From Syntrophales bacterium (GTDB lineage: Bacteria > Desulfobacterota > Syntrophia > Syntrophales > UBA5619), in the NCBI GenBank assembly GCA_023229765.1, contig JALNYO010000012.1, positions 28,501 through 92,500 on the forward strand: DNA of 64,000 bases. Reading direction: 5' to 3'. Positions 24,230 to 32,334 of this stretch are shown in pieces. The translations under genes were made by a program, and so were the position numbers. The notes under the pieces are model-generated. The model did not search any database, had not been told where the DNA came from, and saw only the letters and a list, made by a program, of their open reading frames with translations. Each line of letters begins with the position of its first letter. Position 1 is the first letter of the stretch.

Positions 24230-25696
24230 ATGAGAACAAAAGAAGAATACATTGAAGGACTGAACAAGATGAAGAGAAACCTCTTCATCGGCGGTGAAAA
24301 GATCGGGCGTGACGATGAGCGGTTCATCCCGAGTTTCAATGTCATGGGGAAGACCTTTGAACTGGCCCAAATGGCTGAATACGAGGGTCTCATGACGGCC
24401 ACCTCGCACCTGACCGGCGAAAAGATCAACCGGTTCTGCCACATTCACCAGAACAAGGAGGATCTTCACAAAAAGCAGGATATGACAAGGTTCATATGCC
24501 AGGTTGTGGGCGGCTGCACGCAGCGTTGCATGGGGGTCGATGCGTCGAATGCCATCTATACCGTCTCCTATGAGGCAGACAAACAGAACAAAGGCGCTAC
24601 CCAATACCATGAGAATTTTAAGAAGTGGCTTGAACGGTTTCAGAGGGAAGATCTGGTCGGATGCTGTGCTCAGACCGACGTCAAGGGTGATCGAATGCTG
24701 CGACCGCACGAGCAACCCGATCCCGACTCGTATGTCCACGTGGTGGAAAGGAAAAAGGATGGTATCGTCGTCCGGGGCGCCAAGCTTCATATCTCGGAAT
24801 CGGCGACTGCCGATGAAATCTTGGTTTTACCGACGCGCGCGCTGCTGAAGGAGGACAAGGATTACGCCGTCTCCTTCGCCATCCCCGGCGATTGGGACGG
24901 ATTGAAACAGTTGGTGACGATCCACAACTTTCGCGACAGAAAGCACTTCCCCAAGGGATTCAATGCGGGGAGCAACGACTCCTATCTGATCTTCGACAAT
25001 GTTTTCGTCCCTTGGGAGCGGGTTTTTCTCTGCGGCGAATACCAGCATGGCGGAATCATGGCTCTTCTCTTTGCGCTGTTTCATCGTCACAGTTATTCCG
25101 GCTGCAAGCCGGCCCTTGGAGACCTGCTGTTGGGGGCCTGTGCGCTGGCCGCCGATGCCAACGGCATCAGCAAGGCCAAGCATGTGCATGAGAAACTGGC
25201 GGAGATTATAAAGATTAGTGAACTGGGTTACGCTGCCGGTTTTACGGCTTCCGAACTGGGAAAGCCGGAAGTTTTCATACCGGGGAAGGGTTTTGTCCCC
25301 TATGGTCCGGGCAATTATATTCCCCATTCCATTTATTGCAATGTGGGCCGGTGTCTCACCGGCGAGGCGGTCTTCCACGAGATGGAAATGTTGGCCGACA
25401 TTTCCGGCGGAATTCCGGCCACCTTTCCTCATGAAGAAGAATTCGTCAACCCTGAAACGGCGAAATTGGCCAAAAAATACACCACCAGAAGCGGCAACAT
25501 GTCGCCGGAGAATCAGGCACAACTCTGGCGCCATATAGGCGATTTGGCCTGCTCCGCCAAGGGAGGAATCTCCTGCTTTGGCGCGCTCCATGGCGGTGGA
25601 TCTCCTAGAATGGAAACTATTGCCATTACGAGCCAGTACGATATCGAACCCCGCAAGGAGATCGTGAGAAAAGTGGCGGGTATGACAAATGATTGA
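24230..25696 (+). CDS. abfD: 4-hydroxybutyryl-CoA dehydratase / vinylacetyl-CoA isomerase-like
   Basis: A 488-residue flavin and [4Fe-4S] enzyme of the AbfD family, which dehydrates 4-hydroxybutyryl-CoA to crotonyl-CoA by a ketyl-radical mechanism. All four cluster ligands of the known enzyme appear present: C96 and C100 in GGCTQRCMGVDASNA and an HX6C motif in HRHSYSGCKPALGDLL. The flavin-side FDNVFVPWERVFLCGEY is also conserved. The length is normal and AAGGAGG precedes the ATG. It would feed crotonyl-CoA into the beta-oxidation genes downstream. A related dehydratase acting on another hydroxyacyl-CoA is possible. Confidence 0.88.
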   Translation: MRTKEEYIEGLNKMKRNLFIGGEKIGRDDERFIPSFNVMGKTFELAQMAEYEGLMTATSHLTGEKINRFCHIHQNKEDLHKKQDMTRFICQVVGGCTQRCMGVDASNAIYTVSYEADKQNKGATQYHENFKKWLERFQREDLVGCCAQTDVKGDRMLRPHEQPDPDSYVHVVERKKDGIVVRGAKLHISESATADEILVLPTRALLKEDKDYAVSFAIPGDWDGLKQLVTIHNFRDRKHFPKGFNAGSNDSYLIFDNVFVPWERVFLCGEYQHGGIMALLFALFHRHSYSGCKPALGDLLLGACALAADANGISKAKHVHEKLAEIIKISELGYAAGFTASELGKPEVFIPGKGFVPYGPGNYIPHSIYCNVGRCLTGEAVFHEMEMLADISGGIPATFPHEEEFVNPETAKLAKKYTTRSGNMSPENQAQLWRHIGDLACSAKGGISCFGALHGGGSPRMETIAITSQYDIEPRKEIVRKVAGMTND

Positions 25697-26121
25697 TGCC
25701 GTTTATGCGGGTTTTCCCCTGAACAGGATTATTTATTCTCATACAGTTTAGGGCGATCGGGCTGGTAGAAGTGGGTGTGGTCAGCGTGGATGAAGGGGGC
25801 AAGAGAATGTGGCTCGGTTTGGACGACCCATGAGATCCTTTGAGACCTTCCATATGGCTGGCATCTACTGGTATCGCTATGATGAAAACGAAGGGGAAGA
25901 AAATCGGCCCGGCGGGTCTGTCGTAATGATGGCGGATCCTATGGGTTGTGAAGCTACTCTCCCAAGGGGCGTGGCTTGCCGGGAAGGGTGTGCTTATATC
26001 CCTTCGTCCGCCCACAAGGCTATAGTTTGGAAAAAGAGTTGTTGATTCGTTAAAGTAAAGAAGGAAAAGTCATGAGCGAGTAGGTTGTTACCTACGTCAA
26101 TAATTTGAGGAGGAAGGCAAT
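25697..26121. other. Degenerate intergenic region after abfD
   Basis: No intact gene is seen. A 78-codon open frame (25809-26045) is not protein-like except for the YRYDE segment described separately. The region carries two relics matching the thiolase to enoyl-CoA hydratase junction at 30212-30400. The SDR ribosome site AGGAGG is at the right end. Confidence 0.5.
25855..26106 (+). pseudogene. Relic of a thiolase/enoyl-CoA hydratase junction
   Basis: The bases from 25860 (GGCATCTACTGGTATCGCTA, then TGATGA) match those at 30231 (GGCATCTGCCGGTATCGCTA, then CGATGA). At 26072 an ATG after AAGGAAAAGTC reads M-S-E-stop-V-V-T-Y-V, matching the first residues of the hydratase at 30375 (MSEQVVGYV) with a TAG in codon 4. 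Both relics are in the same order as in the intact locus. This suggests a decayed copy of that segment. Confidence 0.55.
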
Positions 26122-26898
26122 ACGCAAGTTGATCTAAATTCAAAAGTAGCTTTTGTGTGGGGCTCAACCAGTGGGATTGGTAAGGCTATAGCTTTGGAAA
26201 TGGCAAAAAATGGGGCTGATATCGTATTAACCGGGAGATCGGAAAAATCAGCCACAGAGGCAATGGAAGAGATCGGACGATTAGGCCGCAATGTTATTTT
26301 TGAAAAGGCTGATTTGAATGAATACCAGGATATGAAGAAAGCGGTGGATGATGCTTTAGCAAAGCTTGGTAAAATTGATATTTTGGTCTCCAGCGGTGGA
26401 GTCGTTGGGAGCGGCCTAAAATCTGAATTTTTCACAAAGACAGACCCAACTGACTATTTAGCATGGACCAAGAGATGGGCATCAAGGTTATATAGCGTGA
26501 AGGCCGTTGTGGATCATATGGTAGAAAGGCAGCAGGGTAGAATTGTCCTCATCAGTACCGATGCGGGGAGAGTGCCTACTCCGGCAGAGGTTATGGCCGG
26601 GAGTATGGGGGCTGCTGTAGTTATGGCAACCAAGATTCTTGCCCAAGAATTAGCCCGATACAAGATACGGGTTAATGCCATCTGTATAACAGCCATGGAG
26701 GGCACTCCAAGTTACAATTATGCGGCTCAGCAGTCAGAATCCTTGGCCGCAATATTTAAGAAAGCTTTAGCAAAGCAACCATTCCGAGTCACTCCTGAGC
26801 ATGTGGCAAATGCTGCTTTGTTCTTATGCTCAGATGAATCCAATGCCATTACTGGACAGATTCTGAGTGTGAATGGCGGGCTATCTTTCTCTGGTTAA
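26122..26898 (+). CDS. Short-chain dehydrogenase/reductase with a non-standard start
   Basis: An SDR with VAFVWGSTSGIGKAIALEMA (cofactor loop), DILVSSGGVVGSGLKSEF in place of NNAG, and VLISTDAGRVPTPAEV. The usual YxxxK is replaced by a region reading MAGSMGAAVVMATKILAQEL, so the catalytic Tyr and Lys are not evident. The frame needed for the first strand (VDLNSKVAFV) has no ATG, GTG or TTG before it. ACG at 26122, 7 bases after AGGAGGAAGG, is the best start. A GTG at 26155 would delete the first strand. It may be inactive or noncatalytic. Confidence 0.7.
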   Translation, partial: TQVDLNSKVAFVWGSTSGIGKAIALEMAKNGADIVLTGRSEKSATEAMEEIGRLGRNVIFEKADLNEYQDMKKAVDDALAKLGKIDILVSSGGVVGSGLKSEFFTKTDPTDYLAWTKRWASRLYSVKAVVDHMVERQQGRIVLISTDAGRVPTPAEVMAGSMGAAVVMATKILAQELARYKIRVNAICITAMEGTPSYNYAAQQSESLAAIFKKALAKQPFRVTPEHVANAALFLCSDESNAITGQILSVNGGLSFSG

Positions 26899-26951
26899 AA
26901 AAACAGGGGGGAGTTTAATTATTACGATTAAATCCCATCTTTACCTCTTTT

Positions 26952-26982
26952 CGATTAATCCCTCTTGGGGAGGGGTTAATCG
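26952..26982. terminator. Stem-loop after the SDR
   Basis: CGATTAATCCCTC pairs with GGAGGGGTTAATCG around a TTGG loop. The stem is long and nearly perfect, but no T-run follows, so it could be a terminator-like or RNA-processing hairpin. It separates the accessory region from the beta-oxidation operon. The remaining 140 bases to 27121 hold no gene. Confidence 0.4.
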
Positions 26983-27120
26983 TCTTCACGGCCTGGAAAG
27001 GCTTAATTCAATCAGGCGTGAGTTAGCTCGCCTGTGTTGCGAATTACTATCTGGAACGCGTAGTAGCTGCGTGCTCTATCTCCAGCTCTCTACCTTCCTA
27101 TTAAAGGGAGATTTGATTAG

Positions 27121-28956
27121 ATGGAATTCAAATATAATGTGAGGGATTTGCGGTTTATTCTGAAGGAATGGCTTCCCATGGAGGAAGTTATGGCCTGTGA
27201 CCGTTTCAGGGACAACTACGGTCTGGACGATGTCGATATGTACCTGAACGAGGGGTACAAGGTGGCGCGCGGGGTGGTCAGTCCGATCAATGCCGAGGGG
27301 GACAAGATCGGCGCCATCTTTAAGGACGGCGTGGTAACGGCCCCCTCGGGGTACCGTGAGGTGTACAAGTTCCTCCAGGAAAACGGCTGGGGGTCCACCA
27401 GCGAGTGCGTCGAGATGGAAGGCGGGCTGCCTTTGACCCTCTACAAGGCCATCTTCGAGATGAATACGGCGGCCTGCCCCGCCGTCATGTCGTATATCAA
27501 GCTGACGAGCGGCGTGGCGAACCTCCTCATCGAGTTTGGTGAAGAAAAAGACAAGGCCCTGTTTCTGCCCAAGCTCCTCAGCGGCGACTGGCTGGGGACC
27601 ATGTGTATTACCGAACCGAATGCTGGTTCCGACGTGGGGGATTCCACGACGAAGGCCTTTCCGACGGATGATCCCGCGATTTGGAAGATCAAGGGCTCTA
27701 AGATGTTCATCACCGGCGGGGACGCGGGCATCTGCGAAAACACGATTCATATGGTACTGGCGCGGCCCGAGGGGGGAGCTCCGGGATCGGCGGGCCTCGG
27801 CCTGTACATTGTTCCCAAGTTCCGGGTGAATGAGGATCAGTCACTGGGCGAGTTCAACGATGTGATAACGATCGGGATCGAGCACAAGATGGGACTGAAA
27901 GCCCAGGCGACGGCGCTCCTCAATTTCGGCGAGAACGACGATTGCTGCGGTATCAGGATGGGCCCCATGCCCGACGAGAAGGGACAGTCCATGGGGCTGG
28001 CCATGATGTTCAAAATGATGAACGAATCCCGGATCGGCACCGGGCACAATTCCAACGCGCAGGCCGCGGCGGCCTACTCTTTCGCCTCCTGGTACGCCAC
28101 GGAACGTATACAGGGCCGGCCTTTCGGCGAGGCTAAGGCCGAACGGGTCTCCATCATCAAACATGAGGACATCAGGCGGATGCTCCTGGATATGAAGGCC
28201 GTCACCGAGGGCGTCAGGGCCATGACCTTCAAGGGCTTCTACTATCTCGATATAGCCGGAAACTCGGCTGACAAGGAAAAGGCCAAAGACTACGCCTATC
28301 TGGCAGCGATTCTGACCCCGCTGGTCAAGGGCTACGGAAGCGAGACGAGCCTCGGCGTGATAGCTGAGGCGATGCAGGTGCTGGGCGGCGTCGGATACAC
28401 CACCGAATATCCCATCGAACAATCGATGCGCGATTCGAAGGTCCTGACTATATGGGAAGGGACCACCTTCATCCACGGGACAGACCTAGTGTGTCGGAAG
28501 ATGAGGATGGAGGGAGGCGCCCCCTTTACCAGTTGGATGTCCACCATCAAGAACTTTATCGATGCCAAGGGGGACATACCCGGTTTCGCCGCAGAGATGG
28601 GAAGGCTTCGGAAGGCCTATGACTGTCTCGGGGAGATACGTGCCCTCTACGATACGTGGTATGAGAACATGGATGAAAAGAAACAGTTCATTCCCCTCAA
28701 CGCGGTCCGGGCTATGACGGTGTGCGGGCAGCTTCAGGTGGCCCAATGCCTGCTTGAACAGGCCGTGATCGCCGCAGAAAAGCTTGCAGACCTCCCCGCG
28801 GACCATTTCGACCGGTCTTTCTACGAAGGAAAGGTGGCTAGCGCCAGGTACTATACTAATCAGATACTGCCCGCTACATTTATGCTTACGGAGATGATCA
28901 AGAGCGAGGACCGGATCTGCCTGGACTGTCCGGAGGACGCCCTCGTTGTCAACTAG
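27121..28956 (+). CDS. Acyl-CoA dehydrogenase, large C-terminal-domain type
   Basis: A 611-residue FAD-dependent acyl-CoA dehydrogenase of the longer type with an extra C-terminal domain (about residues 470-611), similar in layout to DmdC-like enzymes. MCITEPNAGSDVGDSTTKAF and KMFITGGDAGICENTIHMVL are the flavin/substrate elements; the catalytic Glu is in TIWEGTTFIHGTDLV. The C-terminus ends ICLDCPEDALVVN. It is the first gene of the operon with thiolase, hydratase and 3-hydroxyacyl-CoA dehydrogenase. It has a close paralogue at 32734-34494. Confidence 0.92.
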   Translation: MEFKYNVRDLRFILKEWLPMEEVMACDRFRDNYGLDDVDMYLNEGYKVARGVVSPINAEGDKIGAIFKDGVVTAPSGYREVYKFLQENGWGSTSECVEMEGGLPLTLYKAIFEMNTAACPAVMSYIKLTSGVANLLIEFGEEKDKALFLPKLLSGDWLGTMCITEPNAGSDVGDSTTKAFPTDDPAIWKIKGSKMFITGGDAGICENTIHMVLARPEGGAPGSAGLGLYIVPKFRVNEDQSLGEFNDVITIGIEHKMGLKAQATALLNFGENDDCCGIRMGPMPDEKGQSMGLAMMFKMMNESRIGTGHNSNAQAAAAYSFASWYATERIQGRPFGEAKAERVSIIKHEDIRRMLLDMKAVTEGVRAMTFKGFYYLDIAGNSADKEKAKDYAYLAAILTPLVKGYGSETSLGVIAEAMQVLGGVGYTTEYPIEQSMRDSKVLTIWEGTTFIHGTDLVCRKMRMEGGAPFTSWMSTIKNFIDAKGDIPGFAAEMGRLRKAYDCLGEIRALYDTWYENMDEKKQFIPLNAVRAMTVCGQLQVAQCLLEQAVIAAEKLADLPADHFDRSFYEGKVASARYYTNQILPATFMLTEMIKSEDRICLDCPEDALVVN

Positions 28957-29020
28957 GCCACGTGCTTGGGCGCCTGTTTTTTGATAAACTCTAAAAATTC
29001 CACATAAGGAGTCGTTGAGC

Positions 29021-30202
29021 ATGAAGGAGATTTTTCTTGTTGATGGTGTCAGAACCGCCGTAGCGCGGGCGGGAAAACAATCCTGGTTCACCAATATCCG
29101 GGCCGATGACCTTGCGGCTAAGGTTATCAACGAATTGATTAGGAGGTCCGGGCTGGAAGGCAAGAAGGATCAGATCGATGATGTGATCCTGGGCGGAACT
29201 GCCCTTATAAATGACATGAGTTCCAACATTGGTCGCTATGCGACCATCATGGCAGGCCTTCCTTACAGTGTCCCGGGGTGTACGGTGGACCGTTTTTGTT
29301 CTTCGGGGCTTCAGACGATTGCAAACGCCGTTGCGGCCATCAATATGGGATGGATGGATCTGATTATCGCAGGCGGCGTGCAGCACATGACCCACATCCC
29401 CATGGGAACGGGGTCGTCCCCCAATCCCCGGCTCGGGGAATTCTGCGACCCCCGCATGGTGTCTATGGGCTACACGGCGGAAATGGTGGCCCGGGACTTC
29501 AATATTACCAGGGAGAAGCAGGATCGGATGGCCGTGGAAAGCCATGCCAAGGCCCACAAGGCAACGATCGAGGGACTCTTCAAGGAAGAGATCCTTCCCA
29601 TCGAAGCGGATGTCCCCACAAAGGACGGCGGCACGGCGCGGATGGTTGTCGAGCGGGATCAGGGTATCAGGTCGGAGACGACTCTGGAGACCCTCGCAGC
29701 CCTCCCCACGGTATTCATCGATGACGAGAAGGCGACCGTGACGGCCGGAAATTCCAGTCAGGTCAATGATGCCGCCGCCTGTGTCCTGGTAGCCAGCAGG
29801 GAAAAGTGTGATGAGCTGGGGCTGAAACCGAAGTTGAGGCTCGTCGATTTTGCCGTTGTCGGTGTTGATCCCAAGTATATGGGGATCGGCCCCTCCGTCG
29901 CAATCCCGAAGGTCTTGGAACATGCCGGGATGACGATGGACCAGATCGGTCTTTGGGAGATAAACGAGGCCTTTGCTTCTCAGGCCGTCTACTGCACGGA
30001 GAAACTCGGAATCCGCGACCACGAGCTGCTCAATCCGCGGGGAAGCGGCATTTCACTGGGGCATCCCCTGGGATGCACGGGGACCAGAATCGCCGTCACC
30101 CTCATGCACGAGATGTCCTACTATGGAGTCCGGTACGCCGTTGAGAGTATGTGTATCGGCCACGGCCAAGGGGCCGCGGCGATCTGGGAGTGGATTGGAT
30201 AG
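29021..30202 (+). CDS. Thiolase (acetyl-CoA C-acyltransferase)
   Basis: A 393-residue thiolase with all three active-site elements: nucleophilic Cys in VDRFCSSGLQTIANA, NEAF in LWEINEAFASQ, and GHPLGCTGTR plus ESMCIGHGQGAA with the second Cys. It cleaves a 3-oxoacyl-CoA to acetyl-CoA and a shortened acyl-CoA. ATG at 29021 is preferred over TTG at 29015 (AAGGAG upstream). It belongs to the first beta-oxidation set. Confidence 0.92.
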   Translation: MKEIFLVDGVRTAVARAGKQSWFTNIRADDLAAKVINELIRRSGLEGKKDQIDDVILGGTALINDMSSNIGRYATIMAGLPYSVPGCTVDRFCSSGLQTIANAVAAINMGWMDLIIAGGVQHMTHIPMGTGSSPNPRLGEFCDPRMVSMGYTAEMVARDFNITREKQDRMAVESHAKAHKATIEGLFKEEILPIEADVPTKDGGTARMVVERDQGIRSETTLETLAALPTVFIDDEKATVTAGNSSQVNDAAACVLVASREKCDELGLKPKLRLVDFAVVGVDPKYMGIGPSVAIPKVLEHAGMTMDQIGLWEINEAFASQAVYCTEKLGIRDHELLNPRGSGISLGHPLGCTGTRIAVTLMHEMSYYGVRYAVESMCIGHGQGAAAIWEWIG

Positions 30203-30374
30203 CGGGGTGGGGCGAGCTGGGGCGCAAGACGGGCATCTGCCGGTATCGCTACGATGAGGAGGGAAAGAAGCTGTAACAGGCGTACCTTCCGGAATAGCGC
30301 TATTGTTTTGCCTCGGACGCGGGGCCCTGTTTACGGATAGAGACGGAGTTTTTACAGGAGAGGAGAGAGTGCCT

Positions 30375-31154
30375 ATGAGCGAACAGGTTGTGGGCTATGT
30401 CATCGAAAATGAGATTGCCGTCATAACGATCAACAATCCCCCCATGAATTCCCTGATCGTTCCGGTCAGGGAACAGCTTTCGGCAATCATGAGGGAACTT
30501 GCCGAAAAGCTGGATGAGATCAAGGTTGTTATCCTGACGGGTACGGGGAAGGCCTTCGTCGCCGGCGCCGATATCAAGTCCTTTCCGGAACTAACACAGG
30601 AAAAGGCAAAGGCCCGGTTGCAGGCAACACGCCCACTCTACCAGCAGATGGAAGATTTTGTGCGGCCCGTAATCTGCGCCGTCAACGGATATTGCCTGGG
30701 GGGTGGACTGGAGCTTGCCATGAGCTGTGATATCCGAATCGCTTCGTCGAATGCCCAGTTCGGACAGCCGGAGATCAATCTCGGCATCATCCCAGGGGGT
30801 GGAGGAACCCAGCGTCTCCCCCGGCTCGTGGGGGCCGGTATCGCCAAGGAACTGATCTATACGGGAAAGTTCATCAGCGCGGAGCGGGCCGCGGTCATCG
30901 GTCTCGTTAACGCCGTGGTGGAACCGGAGAAGCTGATAGATGAAGCGAAAGAGATGGCGGCGCTCATTGGGAGCAAACCCGTCCTTGCTGTGAGGGCTGC
31001 CAAGGAGGTGATCAATCACGGACTCAACATGACCCTCCACGAAGGGCTCGATCTTGAGGTCTTGCATTGGAGTTACCTCTGCGGGACCGAAGACCAAAAG
31101 GAGGGTGCTGTGGCCTTTCTTGAAAAACGCAAACCGAAATTCATCGGAAGATAG
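30375..31154 (+). CDS. Enoyl-CoA hydratase
   Basis: A 259-residue crotonase. GTGKAFVAGADIKSF is the oxyanion segment; CLGGGLELAMSCDIRIASSN and GQPEINLGIIPGGGGTQRLP carry the two catalytic glutamates. It hydrates crotonyl-CoA or a longer 2-enoyl-CoA. The start is set at MSEQ (30375) after AGGAGAGGAGAG; an upstream extension in frame is not family-like. A relic of the same start lies at 26072. Confidence 0.93.
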   Translation: MSEQVVGYVIENEIAVITINNPPMNSLIVPVREQLSAIMRELAEKLDEIKVVILTGTGKAFVAGADIKSFPELTQEKAKARLQATRPLYQQMEDFVRPVICAVNGYCLGGGLELAMSCDIRIASSNAQFGQPEINLGIIPGGGGTQRLPRLVGAGIAKELIYTGKFISAERAAVIGLVNAVVEPEKLIDEAKEMAALIGSKPVLAVRAAKEVINHGLNMTLHEGLDLEVLHWSYLCGTEDQKEGAVAFLEKRKPKFIGR

Positions 31155-31203
31155 GGACGGTAAACAGAGTATTACAGAAGAATAATGAAAGGGGATTATC
31201 AAG

Positions 31204-32091
31204 ATGGAAATACGAAAAATCATGGTTGTCGGTTCGGGCTTTATGGGCTCCGGGGTCGCGCAGGTTGCCGTAGAGGCCGGATATGATGTTGTCCTGAACG
31301 ATACCACGAAGGAACTGGCCGAGCGGGGGGTGCAGACCGTCTCGAACAATCTGAACCGCCAGGTCAAGAAGGGGAAGATCAGCGAGGAAGACAAGGCTGC
31401 CCTTCTGACCAGGATATCCGTCAGCACGAACCTGGAAGATGCAGCCGGCGTTGATTTTGTAGTGGAGGCCGCCTTTGAGGATTTCGGGGTCAAGAAGGGC
31501 ATCTTTGAGAAGCTTGACGCCGTCTGCCGTCCCATGGTGATCCTTGCGACCAACACCTCGTCCATCCCAATCACAAAACTTGCTGCGGTGACACAACGCC
31601 CAGATCGGTTTATCGGCATGCATTTTTTCAGCCCCGTTCCGGTCATGCGTTTGGTTGAAGTCATCCCCGCTTTGAAGACCTCCGAGCACTCGATCAAGAC
31701 GACCGAGGAGATCGCGGCGAAAATGAAAAAAGAAACGGTCCGCGTGAAGGATGTACCAGGCTTCCTGGTCAATCGTGTCAATGCAGCCTTCAGGGCAGAA
31801 TGCTATAAATGCCTACTGGAAGGGGTTGCCAGTCTTGAAGACATCGACAAGGCGATCAAACTCGGCCTCAATCATCCCATGGGGCCCTTTGAGTTGGGCG
31901 ATTTTGTTGGTGTCGAGATCGGATATAATGTATTTAAGACCCTCTACGAGGGGTATAAAGATCCGAAATTCGCCCCCTCTCTGATCCTGGAAAAGCTCGT
32001 CATCAGCGGAGATTTCGGAAGGAAGACGGGAAAGGGATGGTATGACTATACCTCGGGAGAGAAGAAACCCCGTACGGACATCGAATTTTAA
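31204..32091 (+). CDS. hbd: 3-hydroxyacyl-CoA dehydrogenase (3-hydroxybutyryl-CoA type)
   Basis: A 295-residue NAD-dependent dehydrogenase. MVVGSGFMGSGVAQVAVEAG is the dinucleotide loop, and DRFIGMHFFSPVPVMRLVEV holds the catalytic His. FLVNRVNAAFRAECYKCLLE and LGLNHPMGPFELGDFVGVEI are in the helical domain. The C-terminal TGKGWYDYTSGEKKPR is shared with its paralogue at 36652-37539. It oxidises 3-hydroxybutyryl-CoA to acetoacetyl-CoA. It is the last gene of the first set; mobile-element debris follows directly. Confidence 0.94.
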   Translation: MEIRKIMVVGSGFMGSGVAQVAVEAGYDVVLNDTTKELAERGVQTVSNNLNRQVKKGKISEEDKAALLTRISVSTNLEDAAGVDFVVEAAFEDFGVKKGIFEKLDAVCRPMVILATNTSSIPITKLAAVTQRPDRFIGMHFFSPVPVMRLVEVIPALKTSEHSIKTTEEIAAKMKKETVRVKDVPGFLVNRVNAAFRAECYKCLLEGVASLEDIDKAIKLGLNHPMGPFELGDFVGVEIGYNVFKTLYEGYKDPKFAPSLILEKLVISGDFGRKTGKGWYDYTSGEKKPRTDIEF

Positions 32092-32199
32092 TGCCGGCGG
32101 CCCAAGGCTTGGTCAGGTTGAAGACAAAGACAAATGACACAGTCCCACAATTCTCGCAGGTTCCGCAGTTCCAAGCGGAAAGTCGGTACTGTGAGACGG

Positions 32200-32315
32200 T
32201 GAGGAGGTTGGTGGTAAGCGATCACAGGGTTGAACATTTGCCGTACTATCTCGACGAATTCGTTTTCCGTTTCAATCGGCGAGCGTCTAATCATCGTGGC
32301 TGCTCTTTTTTAGGC
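32200..32315 (+). mobile_element. Remnant of an IS1595-type transposase C-terminus
   Basis: The frame from 32091 contains HLPYYLDEFVFRFNRRASNH plus RG (about 32235-32300). This matches the C-terminal end of IS1595/ISXO2-like DDE transposases (YLDEFxFRFNRRxSRxRG). Nothing of the catalytic domain is present. It lies between the first and second beta-oxidation sets, before DUF4338-type sequence. Confidence 0.7.
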
Positions 32316-32334
32316 TTCTCCAGAATTCCGTGCT

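Noticed and set aside
25809..26045. 78-codon plus-strand frame after abfD
   Set aside because: Apart from the YRYDE segment shared with 30231 it has no protein-like pattern and no ribosome site; it is treated as relic DNA.
30212..30275. Short frame TGICRYRYDEEGKKL between thiolase and hydratase
   Set aside because: No start codon or ribosome site; kept only as the counterpart of the relic at 25860.
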